64,000 bases of DNA from Streptomyces sp. MP131-18 (GCF_001984575.1 NZ_LZNS01000001.1:1166717-1230716); one strand, 5' to 3'. Numbered from the stretch's first letter, positions 31,718-40,199 are shown. The notes: generated from the letters alone by a model not told the origin. Translations and numbers: made by a program.

Positions 31718-32764
31718 ATGCGCTGGAACAACCTGAGTGACGACACCCCGGCCACAGCGCCCGCGCTGTTCGGCACCGACGTCGTGACGCGGACGTTCGA
31801 CACCCCCGAGTTCCACGGCATCACCTTCCACGAGGTGCGCGCCCGCTCGATCGTCAACCGCGTGCCCGGCACCTCCCGCATGCCGTTCACCTGGACGGTG
31901 AACCCCTACCGCGGCTGCACCCACGCCTGCGTCTACTGCTTCGCCCGCAAGACCCACAGCTACCTCGACCTCGACACGGGCACCGGATTCGACTCGCAGA
32001 TCGTCGTCAAGGTGAACGCCCCCGACCTGCTGCGCCGCGAGCTGGGCGCGCGGCGCTGGCGCGGCGAGCACATCGCCATGGGGACGAACGTCGATTGTTT
32101 TCAGAGAGCGGAGGGACGGTATCGGCTCATGCCCGGCATCATCGCGGCCCTGCGCGACTACGCGAACCCGTTCTCCATCCTCACCAAGGGCACGCTGATC
32201 CTGCGCGACCTCGACCTGCTGCGGCAGGCCGCGGACGTCACGGACGTCGGGATCTCCGTCTCCGTCGGCTTCGTCGACACCGCCCTGTGGCGCACGGTCG
32301 AGCCGGGCACCCCCGCGCCGGAGCGGCGCCTGGACGTCGTGCGCGCCTTCGCCGAGCACGGCATCTCCTGCGGCGTGCTGATGGCCCCGGTCATCCCCTA
32401 CCTGTCCGACGCGCCCGCGCAGCTGCGCGAAACCGTCCGCGCCATCGCGGCGGCCGGTGCGACGTCCGTCACGCCGCTCGCCCTGCACCTGCGGCCCGGT
32501 GCGCGCGAGTGGTTCATGCGCTGGCTGGGCGAGCACCACCCGCACCTCGTCCGCCGCTACCAGGTGCTCTACGCCGACGGTGCCTATGCCCCCACCTGGT
32601 ACCAGCGCCGCATCACCGGCCAGGTCCACGAGCTGGCGGCCGAGTACGGCATGGGCCCCGCCAGGCCCGGCGCGCACCGCAGCCCCCGGGACAGCGGGCG
32701 CCGGGATGCCCCCGCCGCGGAGACCGCGCCGGAGCCCGAGCCCACGCAGCTCACCCTGCTGTGA
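31718..32764 (+). CDS. Rv2578c-family radical SAM protein
   Basis: 348 residues; ATG with AGGAGG six bases ahead. The [4Fe-4S] cluster motif is CTHACVYC (C67, C71, C74) within NPYRGCTHACVYCFARKTH. Further radical-SAM segments include GTNVDCFQRAEG, LTKGTLILRDLDLL and SVSVGFVDTALW. The arrangement belongs to the spore-photoproduct-lyase-like Rv2578c group, whose substrate is unknown. The C-terminal 40 residues are disordered and acidic. The divergent exporter operon begins 246 bp away. Confidence 0.9.
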   Translation: MRWNNLSDDTPATAPALFGTDVVTRTFDTPEFHGITFHEVRARSIVNRVPGTSRMPFTWTVNPYRGCTHACVYCFARKTHSYLDLDTGTGFDSQIVVKVNAPDLLRRELGARRWRGEHIAMGTNVDCFQRAEGRYRLMPGIIAALRDYANPFSILTKGTLILRDLDLLRQAADVTDVGISVSVGFVDTALWRTVEPGTPAPERRLDVVRAFAEHGISCGVLMAPVIPYLSDAPAQLRETVRAIAAAGATSVTPLALHLRPGAREWFMRWLGEHHPHLVRRYQVLYADGAYAPTWYQRRITGQVHELAAEYGMGPARPGAHRSPRDSGRRDAPAAETAPEPEPTQLTLL

Positions 32765-32786
32765 CCGCGGCGCCGGGCAGCGGCGT

Positions 32787-33560
32787 TCAGGGCTTGCGGC
32801 CGACCGCGCCGAACTGGGCGACGGCCCGGTCCGGTTCGCCCGCCGGCCGCCAGTGCGTGCACGGCACGAGACCCGGCGGCAGCAGCTCGACGCGGTGGAG
32901 CAGCCGGGACACCTCCGAGCGGCTGCGCGCGGTGATCGGCGGGCTGGCGTGCGCGTTCCAGAAGCCCATGGCCGCCGCGTTGGCCTCGCCGCCCAGTTCG
33001 AGCGTCGGGTGGGTCAGCACCAGATAGCTGCCCGGTGGCACCGCTTCGAGCAGCCGGTCCACGACGCGCACCGCCTCGTTCGTGTCCAGCACGAAGTTGA
33101 GCACCCCCAGCAGCATGACGGCCACCGGCCGGCCGAGGTCGAGCGTCTTGGCGGCGCCGCTCAGCACGGCCTCCGGCTCGCGGACGTCGGCCTCGACATA
33201 GTCGGTGGCGCCTTCGGGCCCGCCGACGAGCAGAGCCCTGGCGTGGGCCAGCACCAGCGGATCGTTGTCGACATACACCACGCGCGCGTCCGGTGCGGCG
33301 CCCTGCGCGACCTCATGCGTGTTCTGCGCGGTCGGCAGGCCCGTTCCAATGTCGAGGAACTGCCGGACCCCGGCCCCCTCGGCCAGGAACCGCACGGCGC
33401 GCACCAGGAACTCCCGGTCCGCGCGGGCCACCTGGGGGATCTGCGGGTACATGCCGCGGACCTGGTCGCCCACCTGGCGGTCGACCAGGTAGTGCTCCCG
33501 CCCGCCGAGCCAGTAGTCCCAGACCCTGGCGGTATGTGCGACCTCCGCGTTCACGCTCAT
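32787..33560 (-). CDS. DUF574/SAV2177-family SAM methyltransferase
   Basis: 257 residues. The N-terminus NAEVAHTARVWDYWLGG with the following HYLVDR is characteristic of the DUF574 (Methyltransf_19) family that is abundant in Streptomyces. SAM-binding FLDIGTGLPT is near residue 67 and VVYVDNDPLVLAHA near 93. VMLLGVLNFVLD near 150 corresponds to the catalytic strand. Substrates of most copies are unknown. It is convergent with the radical SAM gene, 22 bases apart. Confidence 0.9.
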   Translation of the reverse strand: MSVNAEVAHTARVWDYWLGGREHYLVDRQVGDQVRGMYPQIPQVARADREFLVRAVRFLAEGAGVRQFLDIGTGLPTAQNTHEVAQGAAPDARVVYVDNDPLVLAHARALLVGGPEGATDYVEADVREPEAVLSGAAKTLDLGRPVAVMLLGVLNFVLDTNEAVRVVDRLLEAVPPGSYLVLTHPTLELGGEANAAAMGFWNAHASPPITARSRSEVSRLLHRVELLPPGLVPCTHWRPAGEPDRAVAQFGAVGRKP

Positions 33561-33766
33561 CCGCAGGATGATGGCACGCCACCGGACCCGGACGGCAGTC
33601 AGGCACGGCCGCCCCGCCCCGCCGGGGGAGCCGCGCAGTTCCAGTGCGGATACCCGACGAGTCGCCCACAGCACGGTGGTGCCGCGCATCGTGAACGTCT
33701 CCGACTGCGGTAGCGGGCCGCTGAGGTCCGGGCTCGGGCCGGTCCGAGATCTGGCACGATCCGATC

Positions 33767-34309
33767 GTGAGTCAATCTCTGGTGAATTTGCGCAAGCTCA
33801 CGCTCAATGACTGGCAAGCGGTGCACTCCTGGGCCAGCCTTGAGGAGGCTTGTCGCTACCAGCCTCGGGGGCCGAACAGCGAAGACCAGACGCGCGCGTT
33901 CGTGCAAACTGCCGCAGAGGCCTGGTCCCGTGCTCGTCAGCAGAGATTCGTCTGCATTGCCCGCTCCGAGAACAACCCCGTCGGTATGGATGAGCTTCAC
34001 ATTCGCAGCCATCGCCATCGCCAGGGGGAGATCACCTGTATCGTGCACCCGAGGGCCTGGGGGCGTGGCGTGGGCACAGCGATCGGGCGAGAGCTTCTGT
34101 CGCGAGGGTTCAGGGAATTGGGACTCCACCGGATCTACGCGACCTGCGATCCTCGCAATCTCCCTTCGGCTCGGGTGCTGGGCAAACCTGGCATGACGTA
34201 CGAGGGGCGGCATCGGCACACCGCCTTGATCCGAGACGGCTGGCGGGACTCCGAGATGTTCAGCGTTCTCGAAGCGGAGCGGCGCCCGAGCCCCGGCGCC
34301 AGAATGTGA
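33767..34309 (+). CDS. GNAT-family N-acetyltransferase (RimJ/RimL-like)
   Basis: 180 residues, starting at a GTG with no good ribosome site, so initiation is uncertain. The acetyl-CoA loop is AWGRGVGTAIGRELLSRGF (about 97-115), and the RimJ/RimL-type continuation LGLHRIYATCDPRNLPSARVL follows (quoted in part). The third-position GC is clearly lower than in genes on either side, marking the start of an accessory patch that also has a transposase remnant and a phosphotransferase. Acetylation of a protein N-terminus or small molecule is expected. Confidence 0.83.
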   Translation: MSQSLVNLRKLTLNDWQAVHSWASLEEACRYQPRGPNSEDQTRAFVQTAAEAWSRARQQRFVCIARSENNPVGMDELHIRSHRHRQGEITCIVHPRAWGRGVGTAIGRELLSRGFRELGLHRIYATCDPRNLPSARVLGKPGMTYEGRHRHTALIRDGWRDSEMFSVLEAERRPSPGARM

Positions 34310-34317
34310 CCTTGCTG

Positions 34318-34538
34318 CTGGAGGCCGGTTCGTCAGGGGCGAACTCCACTGCCGGATGCGACGGTTCGTACTCGGGCTGCTTTCGGACCTGCCCCGCAGG
34401 AACTGCTGGACCACCGCCGATTGGGCCGGTGAGCCGACTCCGGACGGGACGCAATACCTGTTGAACCGGACCAGTTACCGCCCACCTGGAGAGCGACCTC
34501 GCCACCTGCTCCACGTTCGTGGCAGCGTGGTTCGCTGA
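34318..34538 (+). pseudogene. Remnant of an IS701-family-like transposase (N-terminal fragment)
   Basis: The frame reads AGGRFVRGELHCRMRRFVLG, then LLSDLPRRNCWTTADWAGEP and TPDGTQYLL, ending at a stop after about 70 codons. This closely resembles the N-terminal domain of IS701-type transposases (FVLGLLSDLPRKNCW...TPDGMQ). A full gene would be around 400 codons, so only a fragment remains, and after about 34470 the similarity is lost. No terminal repeats were located. The identification is from memory of the family. Confidence 0.6.
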
Positions 34539-34564
34539 TCCCGCGGAGCTTTTCCCGCTGCTCG

Positions 34565-35512
34565 TCAGCGAAGCGCGTTCAGCTCGTCGAGGGCGCGATG
34601 GCCGCGCTTGACCACCCCTGGAACGACATCGTGGCGCCCGTGGCGGATGGGGATCTCGAGCATGTGGAGGATCTGTGCCGCTGCGAGCACCGCCGTCCCC
34701 TCCCAGCCGACCAGGTCGAGGATTCTCGTCCACAGCCGCCTTCGGACACCGTCCAGCAGCGGATCATCCTGGGAGGTGTACCACACGAGGGTGGTGAGAT
34801 CAGTCGCCCGCGTGCCGCTACCTGCGTTCCCGATATCCACGACCGCCACCACCGCTCCGTCACGGACCAGGACGTTGCTGGGGGTTGAGAGGTCGGCATG
34901 GACCATGTCAGGTGCCTCTCGTGGTGGTGGGACGTCGGCACACACGAGACGCAGGCGCTCGACCAAGGCCGACACCACGGAGGAATGCCCCGAGAGCCTG
35001 GCCACGGACTGGCGGAGAAGCGACTGCTCGGGCGTCTCGTTGAAATCCAGCCCGGCGACGGCCGATTCCTGACCGGTGGCGACCCGCCAGGCGTATGACC
35101 AGTGGTCGTAGGGCTCGGAGGCTTGGCCAGCCTGGAGTTCGATGATGTCCATCAGCTGCTCAATGAGGGACGGGGTCAGCTCTGGCGCGGGGGCCGCGTC
35201 AACGAAGTCCATCAGATGCCATACATGAGTGGCTGTGGCCCCCACTCCGAGCCAGGCCGGGGTGGGATAGCCGCGCCTGCGCATGTGCTCGACCACTCTC
35301 TGGGCTCGCAGCGTCTCGTCCAGGTGGCCGGGGTGTGCCCGGGGCACTGCTTTGAGCACTGCGTTTGCCCCTCCGGCCAACTGGGCTCGCACGGCACCCC
35401 CGTTGACGCCTCCGGGTAGGCGACTGAGAAGAGTGACCTCTGCCCCGACCACGCTGGCCACGTCGTCCAGGACCTCGGCCGGCAGCTCTTCGGGATGGGT
35501 GCCGTGGTTCAT
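34565..35512 (-). CDS. Aminoglycoside-phosphotransferase-like (APH) family protein
   Basis: 315 residues. The kinase-like fold is shown by the glycine-rich start LSRLPGGVNGGAV, the lysine in NAVLKAVP (near 53), the catalytic loop MVHADLSTPSNVLV (near 205) and the metal aspartate in VAVVDIGNAGSG (near 225). The HADxxxxN/D pattern is present with S/N spacing as in APH homologues. The ATG has only a weak ribosome site (AGGA). Codon use is less GC-rich than in the core genes. It may modify an antibiotic, sugar or choline-like substrate; resistance is not proven. Confidence 0.83.
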   Translation of the reverse strand: MNHGTHPEELPAEVLDDVASVVGAEVTLLSRLPGGVNGGAVRAQLAGGANAVLKAVPRAHPGHLDETLRAQRVVEHMRRRGYPTPAWLGVGATATHVWHLMDFVDAAPAPELTPSLIEQLMDIIELQAGQASEPYDHWSYAWRVATGQESAVAGLDFNETPEQSLLRQSVARLSGHSSVVSALVERLRLVCADVPPPREAPDMVHADLSTPSNVLVRDGAVVAVVDIGNAGSGTRATDLTTLVWYTSQDDPLLDGVRRRLWTRILDLVGWEGTAVLAAAQILHMLEIPIRHGRHDVVPGVVKRGHRALDELNALR

Positions 35513-36472
35513 GCTGTCCTCACAAATCCGGTGTGCCTCAACACACTGGCGCCGTTGGCGGGCCGCCCCGACCTGCTGTCCACCTGGCTGGGACAGCATC
35601 TCCCCGTCGCCGAAGTGCTCCCGTTCGGCGCCATAACCGACAGCCCGTGCTACGAGTCCGGTCATGTCGTCTGCGAATGGTAAGGCTCGATCGACCATCC
35701 CGGCCAAAGCGTGGCCCGCCGATGCCTCCGCTACGACTTGATTCCGGTGACTGCGACTGGCCGGTGCTCGGCGAACGATCGGTCCGCAGCTGCGGCGACC
35801 CGCGTCGCATCGAGAGCGCCGCGTCCTGGGCTCCGATTCGGCCCGCCCTTGCAAACGAGGCGGACGAACGCATCGACCTCGGCCATATATGCCGTTCCGA
35901 AGCAATCTGAAAACGCCGGCCAAGGTTCGGTCGGACGACCGCCGGCCCGGGACCGACCGAGCGCAGTGGCGCGCGCTGGGTCCACCCTGCACAAGTATCC
36001 GACCAGCCCAACGACCGGTGGATGGTCCCCTCGCCAGCAGTATCGCCTACTCGCGCTGGCCTGCGGTGATTGGGCGGGTCGGGTGCGGGGCCGTACGCCG
36101 GCCGGATGGCCGGCCCCCACAAGTCCGCGGAACGGGAACGGCCCGTAGCCTGCCCAGGCGCGGCGGAACCGGTGTTGCCAGCTAGGCCCTGTCCGGCCGA
36201 TCTTGCCGGGCCCGCGACGCCAGCTACGGCACCTCGCTGCGTTACCGAATCGCGCGAATACGGACAGGTATGAGCTGCGATCCGGCGCCTTGCGATGCAC
36301 CGCATCTGACGCCGCGGGCTTATCCGACAAGATCGACAGGACAGGACCTAGGCGATGCCAGGCCCGTTCAACGTCTTGACGCCCTGTGCCGCACCCGGCG
36401 CCGCTGGGCATCGAGCGGGCGGACGGGGGCAACCGTAGGGAAAAGCTGCCGCCTGCGGAGAACGGAGATCCC
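35513..36472. other. Nearly 1 kb without a recognisable gene
   Basis: Between the phosphotransferase start and the next gene at 36473 no frame in either strand shows a recognisable domain, good codon use and a ribosome site together. The GC content is visibly lower than in the flanks. The right third is occupied by the MITE-like element at 36182-36351. The left part (35513-36181) may be decayed mobile DNA. Confidence 0.6.
36182..36351. mobile_element. 170-bp MITE-like element with imperfect terminal inverted repeats
   Basis: The left end begins CTAGGCCCTGTCC followed by CGATCTTG, and the right end, read on the other strand, begins CTAGGTCCTGTCC followed by CGATCTTG. About 24 of 28 terminal bases match, and both ends carry CTAG. 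No coding frame of note lies inside. Size, palindromic ends and lack of a transposase are the hallmarks of a miniature element mobilised by an IS5-like or related transposase, perhaps with CTAG or TA as the duplicated target. Confidence 0.65.
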
Positions 36473-36940
36473 ATGCCGGAGGGACTGCCCATCAGCTCGG
36501 CCACCGACGAGTTCGAGCGGCTGCTCGGGAAGGAGTCGCCGGGCGCGGCGCTGACCCTGGCGTCGGTCCTCGACGCGTTCGAACGGTTCGCCCGCCTGGA
36601 TTTCGACGTCCCCCACGTGCCGGACGCCGACGGCTGCCTCGTGACACACGGGGTGTCGGAGGGACTTGAGGGGCCGACGTTCTCGGTGCGCGTGGCGCGG
36701 CGTTTCGAAGTGCCGCGGGCCGGCGGGCAGCACGACAGCCACGTGCGCGTGTACTGCGAGCTGGTCTACGAGGCGGCCGAGGAGTTCGACGAGCTGGGCG
36801 GCAGAACGGAGTGGTGGTTCCGCGGCGCGAGCCCGGACAGCTTCGCCGCCTGGTGGGCCGCCACGACGGCCCCCCTCCTCACGGCCGGCCTCGGCGACGC
36901 CTCCCCCAGCTCCGTCGAGATAGGCACCGACGACGGGTAG
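36473..36940 (+). CDS. Conserved-looking hypothetical protein (155 aa)
   Basis: The ATG has GGAG six bases ahead. The protein is acidic, without membrane helices or signal. A region of about 25-65 is helical (TLASVLDAFERFARLDFD), followed by beta-rich sequence (FSVRVARRFEVPR, VRVYCELVYEAAEEF) and a Trp-rich segment TEWWFRGASPDSFAAWWAAT near 115. I recognise no family. Codon use is typical of the core genome, in contrast to the patch just upstream. Confidence 0.65.
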   Translation: MPEGLPISSATDEFERLLGKESPGAALTLASVLDAFERFARLDFDVPHVPDADGCLVTHGVSEGLEGPTFSVRVARRFEVPRAGGQHDSHVRVYCELVYEAAEEFDELGGRTEWWFRGASPDSFAAWWAATTAPLLTAGLGDASPSSVEIGTDDG

Positions 36941-36948
36941 GGGTCACG

Positions 36949-37839
36949 TCAGCCGAGGTTCACCCGCTGGGCGACCAGCGTCCGCATCAGCGCCGCGGCG
37001 GAAACGGCCGCGTCGGCGCAGCAGTTGTTGAACAGCACGTGCACGGCGTCCGCCCGTTCGGCCAGCCGCCCGATGCGCGGCAGCCACGGCAGCAGTTCCT
37101 CGCGCACGTAGCGGTGCCGGAAGCGGTCCTCCTTGCTGCCGGTCCCCCACGCGGCGCTCCGCCCGTGGAACCGCACCACCGACAGCCGGGGGCACGTCAC
37201 CTCCGCCACGGGCGGCAGCGAGGACGGCAGCCCCTGCGCGGTATCCACGGCCACCAGCGCCATGCCGTGCTCCCGCAGCAGCGCGAGCGTGTCCGCCCGT
37301 TGCCGCGCCCTCAGCCAGTCCGCGTGCCGGAACTCGGCGGTGAGCGGCACGTCGCCCGCCAGCTCGCGCGCCCGCGCGAGCCGCGCCCGCGCGCCGCGCC
37401 CCGGCGCGAACCACGGCGGGAACTGGAGCAGCACGCTGCCGAGACGCCCGGCGCGGCGCAGCGGCTCGATCCCGTCCAGGAACGCCGCCCACGTGTCGCG
37501 CACGGCCGCGGGCCCCAGGTCGTTGCCGCGCACCGGCCGCCCCGCGGGCCCCGGCGGGCGCAGCGCGAGCGGCAGGGTCCCGGCCCGGGTCGGGTGGCCG
37601 GTCAGCAGCGAGTACGCCTTGACGTCGAACACGAAGCCGTCGGGCGTCCGTTGGGCCCACTGCCGGCTGCGCTGCGCGGGCGGCGGAGCATAGTAGGTGG
37701 CATCGACCTCCACGACCGGGAAGCGCGCCGCGTAGTACCGCAGCCGCCCCTCGGGGCCGCGGTGGCCCGGCGGGTACCAGCCGCCCGCCACCAGCGCCCG
37801 GTCCGTCCACGAGCAGGTGCCGATGAGAATGTCGCCCAT
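36949..37839 (-). CDS. DUF72-family protein
   Basis: 296 residues. The TIM-barrel DUF72 family is indicated by ILIGTCSWTDRAL at the start, YYAARFPVVEVDATYY near 40, a central LLQFPPWF near 140, TAEFRHADWL near 168, and the C-terminal VHVLFNNCCADAA. YecE/DUF72 proteins are widespread and of unknown activity. It is convergent with the 155-aa protein, 8 bases apart, and lies downstream of the LacI gene in the same orientation. Confidence 0.9.
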   Translation of the reverse strand: MGDILIGTCSWTDRALVAGGWYPPGHRGPEGRLRYYAARFPVVEVDATYYAPPPAQRSRQWAQRTPDGFVFDVKAYSLLTGHPTRAGTLPLALRPPGPAGRPVRGNDLGPAAVRDTWAAFLDGIEPLRRAGRLGSVLLQFPPWFAPGRGARARLARARELAGDVPLTAEFRHADWLRARQRADTLALLREHGMALVAVDTAQGLPSSLPPVAEVTCPRLSVVRFHGRSAAWGTGSKEDRFRHRYVREELLPWLPRIGRLAERADAVHVLFNNCCADAAVSAAALMRTLVAQRVNLG

Positions 37840-37891
37840 GGCCCACGGGTGCCCCGTCCGGAAGGGTCAAACGGCGCACCCGCGCCGGGAG

Positions 37892-38944
37892 TCAGCCGCG
37901 GCGCGGCCCCGTGCTCTCGCGGAGGATCAATCGCGGCGCGGCCACCGGGTGCGGCGCGACGGGCTCGCCCTGCTGGAGGAGGCCGTGCAGCAGGGCGAAG
38001 CAGGCCCGGCCCAGACCCGCGAAGTCGAGGCGGACGGTGGTCAGACTCGGGGTGAGGAACGCGGCGTGCGGGGCGTCGTCGAACCCGGCGACGCTCACCT
38101 CCCCCGGCACGTCCCGGCCCGCCTCGGCGAACGCCCGCAGCAGACCGAGGGCGAGGGCGTCGTTCCCGCACAGCACGGCCGTCACCGCCGGGTCGCGGGC
38201 CAGCTCCCGGCCCGCGGCGTAGCCCTCGGCCGGGCCCCACCCGCCCGCCACCGGCTCCGGTACCGGCGCCCCCGCCGCGGTGAGCGCGGCCCGCCACCCG
38301 GCGGCGCGCTGAGCCCCGCCGCCGGTGCGGGTGGTGGAGGGGATGGCGACGTAGTGCACGGTGCGGTGGCCGAGGCGGAGCAGGTGACGGGTCACCTCGC
38401 GGGCGGCCTCCCGGTCGTCCGTCCACACCCAGGGGCTGCCCGCCGGGGGCGGCTCCGCGGGCGTTTCGACGGCGGCCACGAGCGGCATCCCGGCGGGCGC
38501 CAGCTCCAACGCCCGCACGCCCGGCCGGTCGTAGGCGATGACGATGACGCCGCCCCCGGTCCCGGCCGCGCGCGCGAGCGCCTCGCGCACCACGGGCTCC
38601 CGGTCCGAGTCCAGCACGCTGATCCCGACCATGTAGGAGGCGGCGCGGGCCGCCTCCTCGATCCCCTGGAGCGCGGCGGCGTAGCCGTGGTGCACGGTGT
38701 TGGGAGTCAGGACGGTGACCGACTCCGACCGCCCGCGCGCCAGCGCGTGTGCCGTGGCACTGCGCCGGAACCCCAGGTCGGCGATGGCGGCTTCGACGCG
38801 GGCCCGCGTCGAAGCCCGGACGCTGGGATGCCCGTTGATGACCCGGGACACGGTCTGGTGCGAGACGCCGGCGGCGCTCGCGACATCACGAATGCTGGCG
38901 GCCCGCCGACCGCCGGCGCCCCCGGCGTGGCCGCTCATGGACAT
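37892..38944 (-). CDS. LacI-family transcriptional regulator
   Basis: About 350 residues. HTH about 14-35 (SIRDVASAAGVSHQTVSRVING) with hinge helix ATAHALARG; the periplasmic-binding-like effector domain follows to about 345, ending LILRESTG. Start is ambiguous between ATG 38944 and ATG 38938. In-frame TTG/GTG starts further upstream would put the gene across the dyad at 38953-38966. No sugar gene is adjacent, so the target is unknown. The dyad suggests autoregulation. Confidence 0.9.
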   Translation of the reverse strand: MSMSGHAGGAGGRRAASIRDVASAAGVSHQTVSRVINGHPSVRASTRARVEAAIADLGFRRSATAHALARGRSESVTVLTPNTVHHGYAAALQGIEEAARAASYMVGISVLDSDREPVVREALARAAGTGGGVIVIAYDRPGVRALELAPAGMPLVAAVETPAEPPPAGSPWVWTDDREAAREVTRHLLRLGHRTVHYVAIPSTTRTGGGAQRAAGWRAALTAAGAPVPEPVAGGWGPAEGYAAGRELARDPAVTAVLCGNDALALGLLRAFAEAGRDVPGEVSVAGFDDAPHAAFLTPSLTTVRLDFAGLGRACFALLHGLLQQGEPVAPHPVAAPRLILRESTGPRRG

Positions 38945-38952
38945 ACCCAGAT

Positions 38953-38966
38953 TGTGACCGGTCACA
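38953..38966. promoter_or_regulatory. Perfect 14-bp palindrome in front of the LacI gene
   Basis: TGTGACCGGTCACA is a perfect dyad with a central CG-containing step, the size and symmetry of LacI-family operators. It lies 9 bases upstream of the ATG at 38944, where binding would block initiation. Confidence 0.6.
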
Positions 38967-39031
38967 TCAACTCCCGTCAAGCGACGCCCCCCCGGGGGGG
39001 GCGGACCGCCGGGCGGAACGCCGGGGGCGCC

Positions 39032-39526
39032 TCACCGGGCCAGGGATTCGAAGTATCCCTTCTGCGCGGGGTAGTAGTCCTCGAAGCCGGGCCGCGGCCC
39101 GCCGGTGCGCGCGGCGGAGAGCATGTCCAGGTAGTACTCCCAGCCCGGGCCGGTCGCGCCGAGGTGATCCGCGGAGGGGAGGTGGTGGACGAGCCGGAGC
39201 TCCGTGGTCCCGCCGGTCTCGTCCAGCAGCAGTTCCAGCGGCCAGGACCCGGCCTCGTCCTCCATCGAGACGGCGAGCCGGCGCGGCGGTTCGCAGGCTT
39301 CGATCCGGAGCCGGCACCAGGGCGCCGACTCCTCGAACGTCAACTGAACCTCCACGGTGCGGCCGGGGGCCGCGTCGCCGCGCCACGGGCCGAACCAGCG
39401 GGCGGTGCGTTCCGGCTCGGTGACGCTCGCCCAGACGTCCACGGCCGGGGCGCGGTAGGTGCGGGTGAGGATCAGGTCGAATCCCGTCGGCGTGGGTACG
39501 AGCAGTCCGGTGGGCTCTGGAGTCAT
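39032..39526 (-). CDS. SRPBCC/AHSA1-like (ATPase activator-type) protein
   Basis: 164 residues. LTRTYRAPAVDVWASVTEPERTARWFGPW near 20-48 (quoted in part) is the typical AHSA1-like START of actinobacterial proteins paired with ArsR regulators. VEVQLTFEESAPWCRLRIE and LRLVHHLPSADHLGATGPGWEYYLD follow. The start ATG overlaps the stop of the ArsR gene, so both are one unit. These proteins bind small hydrophobic ligands; function unknown. Confidence 0.87.
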   Translation of the reverse strand: MTPEPTGLLVPTPTGFDLILTRTYRAPAVDVWASVTEPERTARWFGPWRGDAAPGRTVEVQLTFEESAPWCRLRIEACEPPRRLAVSMEDEAGSWPLELLLDETGGTTELRLVHHLPSADHLGATGPGWEYYLDMLSAARTGGPRPGFEDYYPAQKGYFESLAR

Positions 39527-39915
39527 CCCGTGTCCTTTCCGGGGTGGTGCGCGGTGCACGGGGCGCTGGCCGGCGCCTCCCGGCCCCGGTCCCGTCGCGC
39601 CCGGTGGACCTCGGTCTCCAGCGCGGCCAGGCGCTGTGACCACTGGGGCCGCCGCTCCTCGAACCGGGCGAGCCACGTGGCGAGGTGATCCAGCCGGGAG
39701 GGAACGAGCGAGTAGCGCCGGTGGCGTCCCGCCTGCTCGTCACGGACCAGGCCGCTCTCACGCAGCACGCGCAGGTGGCGGCTCACCGCGGGGCGGCTGA
39801 TGCTGAAGCGGGCAGCGATCTCGCCCGCCGTCAGCGGGGTGTGGCGCAGCATGACCAAGATCTCCCGGCGCACCGGATCGGCGATGGCGCCGGCCACCTC
39901 GCTCAGTTCGTCCAC
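39523..39915 (-). CDS. ArsR-family transcriptional regulator
   Basis: 130 residues from GTG 39915 (a TTG two codons earlier is possible). HTH ADPVRREILVMLRHTPLTAGEIAARFSISRPAVSRHLRVLRE spans about 12-55 (short parts: IAARFSISRPAVSRHL). No cysteine metal site is evident in the recognition helix, so it belongs to the non-metal ArsR group that is coupled to SRPBCC proteins. A 20-bp palindrome sits just upstream of the start. It likely represses its own two-gene operon. Confidence 0.88.
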   Translation of the reverse strand: MDELSEVAGAIADPVRREILVMLRHTPLTAGEIAARFSISRPAVSRHLRVLRESGLVRDEQAGRHRRYSLVPSRLDHLATWLARFEERRPQWSQRLAALETEVHRARRDRGREAPASAPCTAHHPGKDTG

Positions 39916-39923
39916 GCACAAAA

Positions 39924-39943
39924 GCGTAACCTATAGGTTACGC
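39924..39943. promoter_or_regulatory. Perfect 20-bp palindrome, probable ArsR operator
   Basis: GCGTAACCTATAGGTTACGC is self-complementary over all 20 bases and lies 9 bases upstream of the ArsR start codon. Such dyads are typical ArsR operators. The central CTATAG may also overlap a -10 element. Confidence 0.65.
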
Positions 39944-40199
39944 GTTGAGCCACGCCCCCGTTGACGGCCTTCCGGACCCAGGGTGGTTGCCGATCGGCAC
40001 TGCTCGGGCCAGGAGCGGCTCACCGTGCAGGGGACGATGCTGCGGGCGGGCGCCCCTCCTCGTCCTCACCTGAGCAACCGATCCCCTCGGCGAAATGCCG
40101 GAATTCCCCGGCCGGGAACTTGATCGGAGGCGAACGGCAACTGTCGGGTCGCGCCCGGGGTGCCCTCCGTAGCGTTGCCGGTGAACGAGGGAGGAACCG

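Noticed and set aside
34565..35512. Confirmed aminoglycoside resistance gene
   Set aside because: The fold is APH-like, but the substrate cannot be told from sequence; many such kinases act on other molecules.
35495..35683. Plus-strand 62-codon frame overlapping the 5' end of the phosphotransferase
   Set aside because: No ribosome site, no known domain, and it overlaps a gene with clear kinase motifs.
35731..36504. Minus-strand 257-codon frame across the MITE
   Set aside because: Composition is Arg/Pro/Ser-rich with no domain, and it runs through the mobile element; likely chance.
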